Shown: positions 55,451 to 64,000, numbered from the stretch's first letter. The stretch is DNA of 64,000 bases from Pseudomonas sputi (GCF_021603585.1 NZ_BQHI01000013.1:62001-126000); one strand, 5' to 3'. The notes: generated from the sequence alone by a model not told the origin. Numbers and translations are program-made.

Positions 55451-56635
55451 ATGTGGTACGAAGGTTTTCTTGGCTTGTCGGCCTGGTCGCTGGTCGCCGT
55501 CACCCTGGTGATGACCCACGTGACGATTGTTGCCGTCACGGTCTACTTGCACCGCTACTCGGCCCATCGCTCCCTGGAGCTGAATGCCGGCCTGAAGCAT
55601 TTCTTCCGTTTCTGGCTGTGGCTGACCACGGCGCAGAACACCCGCGAGTGGACCGCCATCCACCGCAAACACCACGCCAAATGCGAAACCGAAGACGACC
55701 CGCACAGTCCGGTCGTCAAGGGTCTGTCCACCGTCCTGCGCAAAGGCGCCGAGCTGTACCGCGAAGAAGCGCAGAACCCGGAAACCCTGCGCATCTACGG
55801 CAAGAACTGCCCCGAAGACTGGATCGAGCGCAACCTCTACAGCCGCTACCGGCTGCTGGGCGTGGCGATCATGGCCGTCGTCGACCTGCTGCTGTTCGGC
55901 ACCATCGGCATCACCATCTGGGCGATCCAGATGATGTGGATCCCGGTCTGGGCGGCCGGCGTGGTCAACGGCCTCGGCCATGCCGTCGGCTACCGCAACT
56001 TCGAGTGCCGCGACGCGGCGACCAATCTGGTGCCGTGGGGCATCCTGATCGGCGGCGAAGAACTGCACAACAACCATCACACCTATCCCAATTCGGCCAA
56101 GCTGTCGGTCAAGAAATGGGAGTTCGACCTCGGTTGGGCCTGGATCCAGGTGTTCAGTTTCCTGCGTCTGGCCAAGGTCCAGCGGGTCGCGCCGATCGCC
56201 CACCGCGTCGAAGGCAAGGGCAGTCTGGACATGGACACCGCCATGGCGATCCTCAACAACCGCTTCCAGATCATGGCCCAGTACCGCAAGCTGGTGATCG
56301 GCCCGCTGGTCAAACAGGAACTGGCCAAGGTCGATCATTCGGTACGCCACCAGTTCCACCGGGCCAAACGCCTGCTCTCGCGGGAAACCAGCCTGCTGGA
56401 AGATCGCCACCACGCGCGCATCCAGAACATGCTCGAGCACAGCCAGGCGCTGAAGGTAATCTACGAGAAACGTCTGGCCCTGCAGCAGATCTGGGTCAAG
56501 ACCAGCGCAAATGGCCACGACATGCTCGCCGCCATCAAGGAGTGGGTACACGAGGCCGAGGCCAGTGGCATCCAGTCTCTGCGTGAATTCGCTGACCAGT
56601 TGAAAACCTACTCGCTGCGCCCTGTCGCCGTCTGA
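55451..56635 (+). CDS. desA: DesA-type acyl-lipid/acyl-CoA delta-9 desaturase
   Basis: A 394-residue membrane di-iron desaturase. Histidine boxes are HRYSAHRS, HRKHHAKC and HNNHHTYP, the classic set of delta-9 desaturases. Hydrophobic segments lie near residues 8-28 and 145-175. The C-terminal ~130 residues form a coiled-coil-like cytoplasmic extension common in Pseudomonas DesA. It introduces double bonds aerobically into phospholipid chains and so adjusts membrane fluidity. This is a second desaturase in the window, distinct from the one at 42236. No regulator is adjacent. Confidence 0.87.
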   Translation: MWYEGFLGLSAWSLVAVTLVMTHVTIVAVTVYLHRYSAHRSLELNAGLKHFFRFWLWLTTAQNTREWTAIHRKHHAKCETEDDPHSPVVKGLSTVLRKGAELYREEAQNPETLRIYGKNCPEDWIERNLYSRYRLLGVAIMAVVDLLLFGTIGITIWAIQMMWIPVWAAGVVNGLGHAVGYRNFECRDAATNLVPWGILIGGEELHNNHHTYPNSAKLSVKKWEFDLGWAWIQVFSFLRLAKVQRVAPIAHRVEGKGSLDMDTAMAILNNRFQIMAQYRKLVIGPLVKQELAKVDHSVRHQFHRAKRLLSRETSLLEDRHHARIQNMLEHSQALKVIYEKRLALQQIWVKTSANGHDMLAAIKEWVHEAEASGIQSLREFADQLKTYSLRPVAV

Positions 56636-56781
56636 GTGCCGTTGATCGGTGCGCCCGTTTCCCGGGCGCACCCTTCGGAACTTCACCCTCGATCCCCTAT
56701 CTCAAAGACACTTCGCCACCCCCGGCGGGTTTTCCCGTGGCCGTTGTCGATTGATCGGCACGCCCTTTGAGATTCGTGTCG

Positions 56782-57771
56782 ATGGTCAACAACAATCAAA
56801 AAGACTTATCCCCTCCCCAGTGGCCCGAGGCCGCGCAAACCCTGATGGCATTGATGCACGCCCAGGGCGAAGTCGCCCGCCTGAGCGAACGCGAGCAACT
56901 GTTCAGCTCGCTGCTGGTCAGCGTCAACGCCGTGCTTTGGGCCTTCAACTGGGAAACCCGTCAGGTGCTGTACGTCAGCCCTGCCTACGAACGGATCTTC
57001 GGCCGCTCCGCCGCCCTGTTGCTGGCCGATTACAACCAGTGGCGCGACAGCATCTACCCGGACGATCTGGAATACGCCGAACGCAGCCTCGCCGAAGTGC
57101 TGCACAAAGGCGCCGTGGAGGACCGCGAATACCGGATCATCGCCGCCGACAACCAGGTGCGCTGGATCAGCGACAAGTGCTTCATCAACCGGCAGGACGA
57201 ACCGGGGCAACCGGTGATCATCGTCGGCATCGCCGAAGACATCACCGACAAGAAGCAAATGGAAACCGAGCTGCAACGCCTGGCCACCACCGACGTGCTG
57301 ACCCAGAGCAGCAATCGCCGGCACTTCTTCGAATGCGCCCATAGGGAGTTTGCACAAGCCCGCCTGCAAGGCGCGCAAATGGCGTTCCTGCTGATGGACA
57401 TCGATGATTTCAAAGTGATCAACGACACGTACGGCCATCCCGAAGGCGACAACGTGCTGCAACGGATCGCCGAATGCGGGCGAGCCTCCTTGCGCCGGGG
57501 AGACCTGTTCGGACGGATTGGCGGTGAGGAATTCGCTGCAGTTTTTCCGGGCTGCGCGCCGGACATGGCCATGCAGGTGGCCGAACGGCTGCAACGGGAA
57601 ATACAACGGCTGAGCTTCAATCACGGTGAACAAACGTTCGGCATCACCGTCAGCCAGGGCCTGACCAGCCTCACCCCGGAAGACGAAAGCCTCGACACCC
57701 TGTTCGCCCGTGCGGACGCGGCAATGTACGAGGCCAAGCGGCAGGGCAAGAACCGGATCATTTCCGCCTGA
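56782..57771 (+). CDS. PAS-GGDEF diguanylate cyclase
   Basis: A 329-residue soluble protein. The PAS domain covers about residues 38-165 (VLWAFNWETRQVLYVSPAYERIFG, plus PAC part DREYRIIAADNQVRWISDK). The GGDEF domain carries RIGGEEFAAVFPG, an active-type signature, so c-di-GMP synthesis is likely; no inhibitory RxxD motif is obvious just before it. The start at 56782 (ATG) is preferred over a TTG five codons earlier. It converges with the HDOD gene, with a GCGGAT/ATCCGC hairpin between. Confidence 0.85.
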   Translation: MVNNNQKDLSPPQWPEAAQTLMALMHAQGEVARLSEREQLFSSLLVSVNAVLWAFNWETRQVLYVSPAYERIFGRSAALLLADYNQWRDSIYPDDLEYAERSLAEVLHKGAVEDREYRIIAADNQVRWISDKCFINRQDEPGQPVIIVGIAEDITDKKQMETELQRLATTDVLTQSSNRRHFFECAHREFAQARLQGAQMAFLLMDIDDFKVINDTYGHPEGDNVLQRIAECGRASLRRGDLFGRIGGEEFAAVFPGCAPDMAMQVAERLQREIQRLSFNHGEQTFGITVSQGLTSLTPEDESLDTLFARADAAMYEAKRQGKNRIISA

Positions 57772-57798
57772 TTCCGGAGCGGATGCGCAATCAATCCG

Positions 57799-59010
57799 CT
57801 ATTTGCGCATTCGCATCAGCTCCGGCAAGCCGATCTTGAGCAACCGCGCCGTACGGCTCTTGGCCAGTTCCTCGACGCCCTCATGCTCGGTCAGCCGCGC
57901 CATCTGCGCCGCCATGTTCATCACCAGCGCCTCGCGGGAATACACCCCGCCACCGAGCTGGTAGACCGAGGCAATCAACTCACGCAACTCCAGCGGCAGG
58001 CGCCAGCGAGTACGCAACGCCGAACCATAGGCCGCACCGAATTCGGCCAGCGCATCGCCGATTTCCTCCAGCTCATCCAGCTCGCCGCCGGCCTGCTTCC
58101 ACTCCTGCAGACAACGCAGCAACGCCAGATCGCCGAGGCGATGAAGCATTCCGGCGCAGTAGCAACGTTCCTGATCCAGATCGAGCAGCCGTGCCAGCGT
58201 GCGGGCGTACTCGGCGGTGTGCAGCGACAGGTCCCAATAGCGCTCTGCGTAGTCGGCCAGGCCGGGATCACTGAGTCGAGCGCTGCGCTTGAGTGCCAGG
58301 CCAAGGATCAGGTTCATGCTTTGCCCGGTACCGAGGCGATGCAGCGCCTGCGCCAGGGTCTGCACGGGCGAACCGTGGTGCTGGGCGGCGCTGTTGGCGG
58401 CAGCGATCAACACGGCGGTGATCTGCGGATCGGTGCGGATTTCCTCTTCCAGCAGCTTCAGGTCCAGCCCGTTGGGATTGAGGCTGCGCTTGACCGCCAC
58501 TTGCACGTCAGTCATCAGCGGCGCGCCGTCGGCCTGCTCGCGGCGGCGCTCGAGGAACACCGACAGCGTCATGCCCGGCGCCAGCGCCGGTACTTCGCAG
58601 AACACTTCTTCGCCGGCGTTCAGCAGCAATCCCTGCAAACGCTCGGTCAGGCTTTCCATGTTCAGGGGTTTGGCAAGATAAGCAGTCGGCGCCAGCGGCA
58701 AGGCTTCGCGCACACTGGCGCTGTCATTGCGGCTGCTCATCAGAATGAACGGCAGCGGCGGATTGCGTTTGCGCTGACGGACACTGCGCAACACGCTCAA
58801 GCCATCGACGCCGGGCAACTCCCAGTCGACGATCGCCAGGTCATAGGGCACTTCGCTGAGCAGCGTCATTGCCTCCTGGCCATCGGCGCACAGGTCCAGC
58901 CGCGCATCGCAGCGCACGTTCAGCAACACTTGTTTGAGCAGGTCACGAGACCACGGGTCGGCCTCGGCAATCAGGACTCTCGGTACAGCGGGTAAATCGA
59001 CGGCCGTCAT
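57799..59010 (-). CDS. Response regulator with HDOD output domain
   Basis: A 403-residue protein. A receiver domain occupies residues ~9-130 (VLIAEADPWSRDLLKQVLL; phosphorylation site in AIVDWELPGVDG; conserved lysine in AKPLNMES). An HDOD domain spans about residues 185-400 (LPNGLDLKLLEEEIRTDPQI-like region, QALHRLGTGQSMNLILGLAL, CYCAGMLHRLGDLALL). HDOD proteins often serve in signalling and stress without catalytic metal sites. The start at 59010 removes a non-conserved 29-codon extension. No partner kinase is adjacent. Confidence 0.82.
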   Translation of the reverse strand: MTAVDLPAVPRVLIAEADPWSRDLLKQVLLNVRCDARLDLCADGQEAMTLLSEVPYDLAIVDWELPGVDGLSVLRSVRQRKRNPPLPFILMSSRNDSASVREALPLAPTAYLAKPLNMESLTERLQGLLLNAGEEVFCEVPALAPGMTLSVFLERRREQADGAPLMTDVQVAVKRSLNPNGLDLKLLEEEIRTDPQITAVLIAAANSAAQHHGSPVQTLAQALHRLGTGQSMNLILGLALKRSARLSDPGLADYAERYWDLSLHTAEYARTLARLLDLDQERCYCAGMLHRLGDLALLRCLQEWKQAGGELDELEEIGDALAEFGAAYGSALRTRWRLPLELRELIASVYQLGGGVYSREALVMNMAAQMARLTEHEGVEELAKSRTARLLKIGLPELMRMRK

Positions 59011-59098
59011 GCTCGCTCTCCCTTGCAATGCTAGAACCTTAGCCAATGCTGGCGTTTCGGTACAACCTGAAAACCGCGCAGGTGTTTTCCCCGGCATG

Positions 59099-59124
59099 AA
59101 AAAACCCGCCGAAGCGGGTTTTTT
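59099..59124. terminator. Bidirectional intrinsic terminator between gabT and the HDOD gene
   Basis: AAAAAACCCGC and GCGGGTTTTTT around a CGAA tetraloop. It is placed 28 bases after the gabT stop on the minus strand. Confidence 0.92.
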
Positions 59125-59151
59125 GTCGATCCGATCACGCGGAACTACGGA

Positions 59152-60429
59152 TTACAGCTCCGAGAAACACTCTTCGATGATCGCCAGGCCTTTGTCCAGT
59201 TGCTCGTCCGGCGAGGTCAGCGGTACCAGGACGCGCAGAACGTTGCCGTAGGTGCCGCAGGACAGCAGGATCAGGCCCTTGTCACGCGCCTTGGCCACGA
59301 CAGCCGCAACGGCGGTCGGGTTTGGCTTGTGGCTGTCGCCGTTTTCGAACAGTTCGACCGCGATCATCGCGCCCAGGGCACGGACTTCGCCGATCACCGG
59401 GTATTTGGCCTGGATGGCTTTCAGGCCGGTGACCAGACGCTCGCCGACAGCCTTGCAGCGGTCCAGCAGTTTTTCTTCTTCGAACACTTCCATCACGGCC
59501 AGGGCCGCGGCGCAAGCGATCGGGCTACCCGCGTAGGTGCCGCCCAGGCCACCTGGCGCGATGGCGTCCATGTATTCGGCCTTGCCGCAGACACCGGCCA
59601 GCGGGAAGCCACCAGCGATGGATTTGGCGAAAGTGGTCAGGTCGGCGGCAACGCCCATCTGTTCCATGGCGAAGAACGTGCCGGTACGGCCAGCGCCGGT
59701 CTGCACTTCGTCAGCGATCAGCAGAATGCCGTGCTGGTCGCACAGGGCACGCAGACGCTTCATGAATGCTTTCGGCGCGACGTAGAAACCACCTTCACCC
59801 TGCACAGGCTCGATGATGATCGCGGCGATGTCTTTCGGCTCGGCGTCGTTCTTGAAGATGCGCTCGATGGAAGCGATCGAGTCATCGATGCTCACACCGT
59901 GCAGTTCGTTCGGGTACAGCGCACGGAAGATGCCGCCTGGCATCAGGCCCATGCCGGCCGAGTAAGGCACGACTTTACCGGTCAGGCCCAGGGTCATCAT
60001 GGTGCGACCGTGGTAAGCGCCGGTGAACGCGATCACGCCAGCGCGGCCAGTGGCGGCACGGGCGATCTTCACGGCGTTTTCAACGGCTTCGGAACCGGTG
60101 GTCACCAGCAGGGTTTTCTTGGCGAAGTCGCCCGGTACGCGCGCGTTGATTTTCTCGCACAGCTCGACGTACGGCTCGTAGGCCAGCACCTGGAAGCAGG
60201 TGTGGGTCAGCTTGTTCAACTGCTCGGTCACGGCGGCGATGATTTTCGGGTGCACGTGGCCGGTGTTCAGTACGGCGATACCGCCAGCGAAGTCGATGAA
60301 CTCGCGACCTTCAACGTCGGTCACGGTCGCGTTCTTCGCGGACTCGGCGAAGATCGGGTGAATCTGGCCAACACCCCGTGGAACAGCAGCGGTACGGCGG
60401 GCCATCAAGTCAGCGTTAGTCTTGCTCAT
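59152..60429 (-). CDS. gabT: 4-aminobutyrate aminotransferase GabT
   Basis: A 425-residue PLP aminotransferase that moves the amino group of GABA to 2-oxoglutarate, giving succinate semialdehyde. Landmarks are EFIDFAGGIAVLNTGHVHPK, GAYHGRTMMTLGLTGK, LLIADEVQTGAGRTG and TFAKSIAGGFPLAG with the Schiff-base lysine. The start at 60429 (MSKTNADLMARR) fits the family; four upstream codons were excluded. It is downstream of gabD on the same strand with 186 bases between, so a shared or separate promoter is possible. Confidence 0.95.
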   Translation of the reverse strand: MSKTNADLMARRTAAVPRGVGQIHPIFAESAKNATVTDVEGREFIDFAGGIAVLNTGHVHPKIIAAVTEQLNKLTHTCFQVLAYEPYVELCEKINARVPGDFAKKTLLVTTGSEAVENAVKIARAATGRAGVIAFTGAYHGRTMMTLGLTGKVVPYSAGMGLMPGGIFRALYPNELHGVSIDDSIASIERIFKNDAEPKDIAAIIIEPVQGEGGFYVAPKAFMKRLRALCDQHGILLIADEVQTGAGRTGTFFAMEQMGVAADLTTFAKSIAGGFPLAGVCGKAEYMDAIAPGGLGGTYAGSPIACAAALAVMEVFEEEKLLDRCKAVGERLVTGLKAIQAKYPVIGEVRALGAMIAVELFENGDSHKPNPTAVAAVVAKARDKGLILLSCGTYGNVLRVLVPLTSPDEQLDKGLAIIEECFSEL

Positions 60430-60615
60430 TACAGTCCTCATTCGCCGCTCATCGGGCGGCGTGGTTCAAGGATGAAGCGGGAGGAATCGGCGGTGGCAGC
60501 ATGCGATGATCGACTGCCACGGCGTTCCCGGCCGCAGAGAAAATTCCGGTTTGAAACGACGCAAAGGGACAGCGCTCTCGTGCCCTTTGCGTTTACAGCG
60601 ATCTTCTACCGAGGC

Positions 60616-62058
60616 TTAGATGCCCAGGCAGAGGTATTTGATTTCCAGATAATCTTCGATGCCGTACTTGGAGCCTTCACGGCCCAGGCCCGAAGCCTTG
60701 ATGCCGCCGAACGGCGCGACTTCGTTGGAGATCAGCCCGGTGTTGACGCCGACCATGCCGTATTCCAGGGCTTCAGCCACACGGAACACACGGCCCAGGT
60801 CGCGAGCGTAGAAGTACGAGGCCAGACCGAACTCGGTGTCGTTAGACATCGCGATCACCTCGGCTTCGTCTTTGAAGCGGAACAGCGGCGCCAGCGGACC
60901 GAAGGTTTCTTCCTTGGCCACCGCCGCATCTTTCGGCACGTTGGTCAGGATGGTCGGCTCGAAGAAGTTGCCTTCCATCGGCTTGCCACCGGCCAGAACG
61001 GTTGCGCCTTTGCTCACGGCGTCAACGATGTGCTCTTGCACCTTGGCCACGGCTTTCTCGTCGATCAGCGGGCCAGTGGTGGTGCCTTCTTCCAGACCGT
61101 TGCCGATCTTCAGCTTGGCGACTGCCACTTTCAGCTTCTCGGCGAACGCGTCGTAGACCGAATCCTGGATGTACAGACGGTTGGCGCAGACGCAGGTCTG
61201 GCCGTTGTTGCGATACTTGGAAATGATCGCGCCTTCGACGGCCTTATCCAGGTCCGCGTCGTCGAACACGATGAACGGCGCATTGCCGCCCAGTTCCAGC
61301 GAGACTTTCTTGATGTCCTTGGCGCATTCCGACATCAGTTGACGACCGATTTCGGTCGAGCCGGTGAAAGACAGTTTGCGCACGATCGGGTTGCTGGTCA
61401 GCTCGCTGCCGATGTCGCCGGCGCTGCCGGACACCACGCTGAACACGCCTTTGGGGATGCCGGCGCGCTGGGCCAGTTCGGCCAAAGCGAATGCGGAGAA
61501 CGGCGTTTGCGAAGCCGGCTTGAGCACCATGGTGCAACCGGCGGCCAGCGCAGGACCTGCTTTACGGGTGATCATCGCCGCCGGGAAATTCCACGGGGTG
61601 ATGGCGGCGGTCACGCCGATCGGTTGCTTGATCACGATCAGGCGCTTGTCAGGCTGGTGGCCCGGAATCACATCACCGTAGATGCGCTTGGCTTCTTCGG
61701 CGAACCACTCGATGAACGAAGCGGCGTACACGATTTCGCCCTTGGCTTCGGCCAGTGGTTTGCCCTGCTCGAGGGTCATCAGGCGAGCGAGGTCGTCCTG
61801 GTGCTCGATCATCAGCTCGAACCAGCGACGCAGCTTGCCTGCACGCTCCTTGGCGGTCAGTGCACGCCAGGCCGGCAGCGCCTTGTCGGCGGCTTCGATG
61901 GCACGGCGGGTTTCGGCAGCGCCCATCTTCGGCACGGTGCCCAGAATCTCGCCGGTGGCCGGGTTGTTGACCTTGATCGTCTGACCGTTGTCCGCGTCGA
62001 CCCATGCGCCGTCTATAAAGGCTTGCTGGCGGAACAACTGGGTGTCTTTAAGCTGCAT
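60616..62058 (-). CDS. gabD: Succinate-semialdehyde dehydrogenase GabD (NADP+)
   Basis: A 480-residue aldehyde dehydrogenase completing GABA breakdown to succinate. TPWNFPAAMITRKAGPALAAG and FTGSTEIGRQLM belong to the coenzyme domain, LELGGNAPFIVFDDADLD holds the catalytic glutamate, GQTCVCANRLYIQ the nucleophile cysteine. The start at 62058 gives MQLKDTQLFRQQAFIDGAWV, the usual Pseudomonas GabD opening, with AAGGAA upstream. gabT follows. Confidence 0.95.
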   Translation of the reverse strand: MQLKDTQLFRQQAFIDGAWVDADNGQTIKVNNPATGEILGTVPKMGAAETRRAIEAADKALPAWRALTAKERAGKLRRWFELMIEHQDDLARLMTLEQGKPLAEAKGEIVYAASFIEWFAEEAKRIYGDVIPGHQPDKRLIVIKQPIGVTAAITPWNFPAAMITRKAGPALAAGCTMVLKPASQTPFSAFALAELAQRAGIPKGVFSVVSGSAGDIGSELTSNPIVRKLSFTGSTEIGRQLMSECAKDIKKVSLELGGNAPFIVFDDADLDKAVEGAIISKYRNNGQTCVCANRLYIQDSVYDAFAEKLKVAVAKLKIGNGLEEGTTTGPLIDEKAVAKVQEHIVDAVSKGATVLAGGKPMEGNFFEPTILTNVPKDAAVAKEETFGPLAPLFRFKDEAEVIAMSNDTEFGLASYFYARDLGRVFRVAEALEYGMVGVNTGLISNEVAPFGGIKASGLGREGSKYGIEDYLEIKYLCLGI

Positions 62059-62501
62059 GTCGGCTTTCCTTAACAGCACCGCGCAAGGCGCGGAGCAAAA
62101 TTATGATTGTAGAAAGGCGCCTCGCGAGGCTGCCGTCAGGGAAATCATTCACCGGGCTGGCACATGAATAGCGCACGACTCAAAACGCGTGCGGCTCAGC
62201 ACCTTGATCAGGAGCGTTTGAAATCTCAAACGAATCCTAGGTTCAAAGGGGTTGAAGGACAATAGGGCGTTCGAAAAAAAGAACAAAAACGCCGCTTTTG
62301 CTGAACATTTCAGATCAACGTACCAACAGCCCCGATGGCAGAGAAACCATAGAACAGCCTCCCCAAAGCGCCAAGCGAGCCTTTTGCAGGACGTTACAGC
62401 TTTATGGAATGCAGGGTCTTCTAACCGACACGTGCACTGACAATCCACGCCAAAACCCGGCATGGACGCCCCGAGCCGACCTAGGTATGATGTCGCCCGC
62501 T
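62059..62501. other. 443-base intergenic region between gabD and tRNA-Arg
   Basis: No convincing gene. It contains the GCCTCGCGAGGC palindrome at 62118-62129, a weak -10 (CATAAT on the minus strand near 62100) for gabD, and at the right end the tRNA promoter. Short open frames here lack ribosome-binding sites. Confidence 0.6.
62463..62491 (+). promoter_or_regulatory. Promoter of tRNA-Arg
   Basis: TGGACG and TATGAT hexamers 17 bases apart, ending 10 bases before the mature tRNA. Confidence 0.5.
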
Positions 62502-62578
62502 GCACCAGTAGCTCAGCTGGATAGAGTACTGCCCTCCGAAGGCAGGGGTCGTGGGTTCGAATCCCGCCTGGTGCGCCA
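62502..62578 (+). tRNA. tRNA-Arg, anticodon CCG
   Basis: 77 bases folding into a cloverleaf. Acceptor stem GCACCAG/CTGGTGC with encoded G-CCA end, D-arm with GCTCAGCTGG, anticodon stem CTGCC/GGCAG around CTCCGAA giving anticodon CCG (reads CGG, arginine), T-arm with GTGGGTTCGAATCCCGC. The terminator follows within 16 bases. Confidence 0.95.
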
Positions 62579-62593
62579 TTGATTTAAACGAGA

Positions 62594-62627
62594 AAGCCCC
62601 GGACTGTGACGGTCCGGGGCTTTTTTG
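62594..62627 (+). terminator. Intrinsic terminator after tRNA-Arg
   Basis: AAGCCCCGGAC and GTCCGGGGCTT stem, seven-base loop, then a T tract. Confidence 0.92.
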
Positions 62628-62645
62628 TGCGTGCCGACGGGCGAC

Positions 62646-62915
62646 TCACTCCGTCGTCCAGTCAAACTCGTCATATTCATCATCGTCTTCTTCATCCTCG
62701 ATCAACTCATCATCGAGAACGTCTTGCTCCAGATCCTCTTCGGCCTGTTTGGCCAGAAGAAACTCCTTGCGACTCTCCGTCACTGCCCGCCGCAGTTCCT
62801 CACCCTTGACCGGGCAGTTGAGCATTTGGGCGATGCGGTCGATTTTTTGGGCCACGGCATCCTCCAGCGCATCGGCAATGACCCGATAGTGCGCGTTTTT
62901 GCGGATCAATGCCAA
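62646..62915 (-). CDS. Small protein with acidic C-terminal tail
   Basis: An 89-residue protein of unknown function. The N-terminal ~55 residues look helical (IADALEDAVAQKIDRIAQML, GEELRRAVTESRKEFLLAK). The tail is a run of glutamate and aspartate (VLDDELIEDEEDDDEYDEFD). No cysteine motif except one in a NCPVK segment. It lies 21 bases after the anti-sigma-like gene on the same strand, so it may be co-transcribed. No family recognised. Confidence 0.7.
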   Translation of the reverse strand: MALIRKNAHYRVIADALEDAVAQKIDRIAQMLNCPVKGEELRRAVTESRKEFLLAKQAEEDLEQDVLDDELIEDEEDDDEYDEFDWTTE

Positions 62916-62935
62916 ATGGCGGATGGCTCATACGG

Positions 62936-63526
62936 TCAGTTCATGCGGATTTTTTCCAGCTGCAGGTCGAGATTCACGTTCGGGTAGCGCTTGTGCAGGT
63001 TGTTGAACAGGGTGTCGGCCGCTTGCGACTGGCCGGACTCGCGCAGGCGCAGGACTTCGCGCAGTTGCGCGTCGAGACCGTTGACCGGGGCGGCGGCGCG
63101 TTTGCTGACCTTGGCTTCGTCTGCCGTGTCGGCGCTGATCGATTCGCTCTGCATCGGCGCCGCCATTTCCGCCATCGGCGCGGAAAGCGCGCTGGCGGGG
63201 GCCGACAACGATCGGGCCTCCTGACGGGCCACGGGCGCAGCCGGTTTGGCAACGGGGGCGAAATCGAATTGCGCCACGGGTTCGGGCGTGCGTTGCACCA
63301 GCGCCAGCATCAGCGCGATGCCGACCAGACTGGCAAAAGCCACTTGATAGCGCGGTGTCTGGCAGGCCTTGAGCCAGCGTTGCCACAGGCTCTGCCGTGG
63401 CGCCGGGGTTTCACGGCGGGCGGCGTTGAGGATCAGGGCGTCGAGATGCGCTGGCGGTTCAGCGTTGTGCTGTTCGCGCACGTGCTTGAGCACTTGCTCT
63501 TCGGGTGTCGGGCGGGCGTCCGTCAT
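62936..63526 (-). CDS. Anti-sigma-factor-like membrane protein
   Basis: A 196-residue protein starting inside the stop codon of the ECF sigma gene (ATGA overlap), the classic sigma/anti-sigma arrangement. It has a cytoplasmic N-terminus of about 60 residues, one membrane helix (FASLVGIALMLALVQ), an alanine/proline-rich periplasmic linker and a C-terminal helical part (QLREVLRLRESGQSQAADTL) that recalls a single TPR-like repeat. No zinc-binding HxxxCxxC motif is present in the N-terminus, so it is not a ZAS anti-sigma factor. Role inferred from position. Confidence 0.6.
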   Translation of the reverse strand: MTDARPTPEEQVLKHVREQHNAEPPAHLDALILNAARRETPAPRQSLWQRWLKACQTPRYQVAFASLVGIALMLALVQRTPEPVAQFDFAPVAKPAAPVARQEARSLSAPASALSAPMAEMAAPMQSESISADTADEAKVSKRAAAPVNGLDAQLREVLRLRESGQSQAADTLFNNLHKRYPNVNLDLQLEKIRMN

Positions 63527-64000
63527 GTCAGTACCTCCTCGGCCAGCAGCCGACGCAGTTTTTGCTGGGCGTAGCGCAAGCGGCTCTTGACGGTTTCCAG
63601 CGGTGTTTCAGTGAGGCTGGCGATTTGCGCCAGGTCGAGATCGCCATGGGCGCGCAGCAGGAACACTTCGCGCTGGTCGGCGGGCAAAGCTTGCAGGGCG
63701 CTCTCCAGGCGCTGGCTGTCGCGGCTGAGGTTGAGCAGTTGTTCCGGATCGGAGGCGTCGTCGCTGACGGCGTGGATCTGTTCGTCATAGCGGTCATGCA
63801 ACGGTTGCCGGGCGCCGTGCTTGCGCCAGTGGTCGATCAGGCGATTGCGGGCAATCTGGAACAACCACGTACGAAAAGTCGCCCGGCCTTGTGGCTGACT
63901 GGCACTGCGGATCAGGCTCAGCCAGGTCTCCTGGTAAACCTCGTCGGCCAGTTCCGGTTTGCCGCTCAAACCGAGCAGAAACCGGTAAAGAGGCTGGCGA
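63523..64000 (-). CDS. ECF-family RNA polymerase sigma factor, 5' end outside window
   Basis: At least 159 residues. Region 2 is visible: LADEVYQETWLSLI and TFRTWLFQIARNRLIDHWR are typical of region 2.2-2.4. Region 4 is LPADQREVFLLRAHGDLDLA followed by SLTETPLETVKSRLRYAQQ, the -35-binding helix-turn-helix. The frame stays open to the right edge (RQPLYRFLLGLSG before an internal TTG), so the start lies beyond 64000. Group and target genes cannot be told. The anti-sigma-like gene follows with a 4-base overlap. Confidence 0.87.
   Translation of the reverse strand, partial: RQPLYRFLLGLSGKPELADEVYQETWLSLIRSASQPQGRATFRTWLFQIARNRLIDHWRKHGARQPLHDRYDEQIHAVSDDASDPEQLLNLSRDSQRLESALQALPADQREVFLLRAHGDLDLAQIASLTETPLETVKSRLRYAQQKLRRLLAEEVLT

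Noticed and set aside
59200-62073. Very long open frame (957 codons) on the plus strand over gabT and gabD
   Set aside because: It is the antisense image of two well-recognised genes, with low-complexity H/Q/R/G composition and no ribosome-binding site.
62155-62175. Sigma54 (-24/-12) promoter near gabD and elsewhere
   Set aside because: TGGCAC occurs but without a TTGC-type -12 at the correct distance; no convincing sigma54 promoter was found in the window by eye.
62502-62578. Possible phage or island attachment site at tRNA-Arg
   Set aside because: No integrase gene or direct repeat of the tRNA 3' end was seen nearby; flanking genes look ordinary.

Overview
The window looks like the chromosome of a fluorescent pseudomonad (Pseudomonas fluorescens group). 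The evidence is the gene content (BetT, EpsC/TcyJLN, SfnB paralogues, an atsRBC/atsA sulfate-ester cluster, cysTWA-sbp-oscA, gabDT), the high GC content, and the many short inverted repeats of the Pseudomonas REP/intergenic type. The species assignment is inference from protein resemblance; no database search was possible. About 55 genes are called, mostly compact operons, with no insertion sequence, phage gene or CRISPR array.

Layout. 1-742: 5'-end fragment of a choline transporter with a BetI-type palindrome. 1007-5591: cysteine metabolism (serine acetyltransferase, D-cysteine desulfhydrase, cystine ABC importer). 6046-13498: a lone two-repeat protein, then an organosulfur operon (22-codon leader ORF, two SfnB-type flavoproteins, a flavin-dependent monooxygenase and a MetQNI-type importer). 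13547-23121: a methyltransferase, a glycosidase-like protein, a TriABC-like RND pump and an orphan AAA ATPase. 23335-28205: a 30-codon ORF, a second MetQ lipoprotein, a degenerate sigma54-activator-like protein, a serine hydrolase and ExbD-ExbB-TonB. 28585-42182: a sulfate-ester island with a TonB-dependent receptor, two LysR regulators, two different sulfatases, a TauD/AtsK dioxygenase and the AtsRBC importer. 42236-49002: a desaturase with an AraC regulator, an HprRS-like two-component system divergent from a heme-binding-like/hydroxyisourate-hydrolase operon, a Crp-type regulator and a DUF962 membrane protein. 49099-53194: the sulfate importer and OscA. 53385-59010: c-di-GMP and HDOD signalling genes around a DesA-type desaturase. 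59152-62058: GABA catabolism. 62502-64000: tRNA-Arg(CCG), two small proteins and an ECF sigma factor cut by the window end.

How it works together. Roughly 3-13 kb, 23-42 kb and 49-53 kb form one theme: scavenging sulfur when sulfate or cysteine is scarce. Uptake is by TonB receptor plus ExbBD-TonB and four kinds of ABC importer. Sulfur is released by two sulfatases, an oxygenative alkylsulfatase and flavin-dependent monooxygenases, and enters cysteine metabolism through EpsC and related enzymes.

Three observations stand out. (1) A 40-bp composite element recurs four times with the same length, at the promoters of both LysR genes, one sulfatase and atsB; it is a candidate operator defining a sulfate-ester regulon. 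(2) Eight proteins of the sulfur genes (about 2,385 residues) contain no methionine apart from the start and no cysteine. (3) A sigma54-activator-like AAA+ protein keeps its Walker motifs but has lost the arginine fingers, the canonical GAFTGA loop and the DNA-binding domain.
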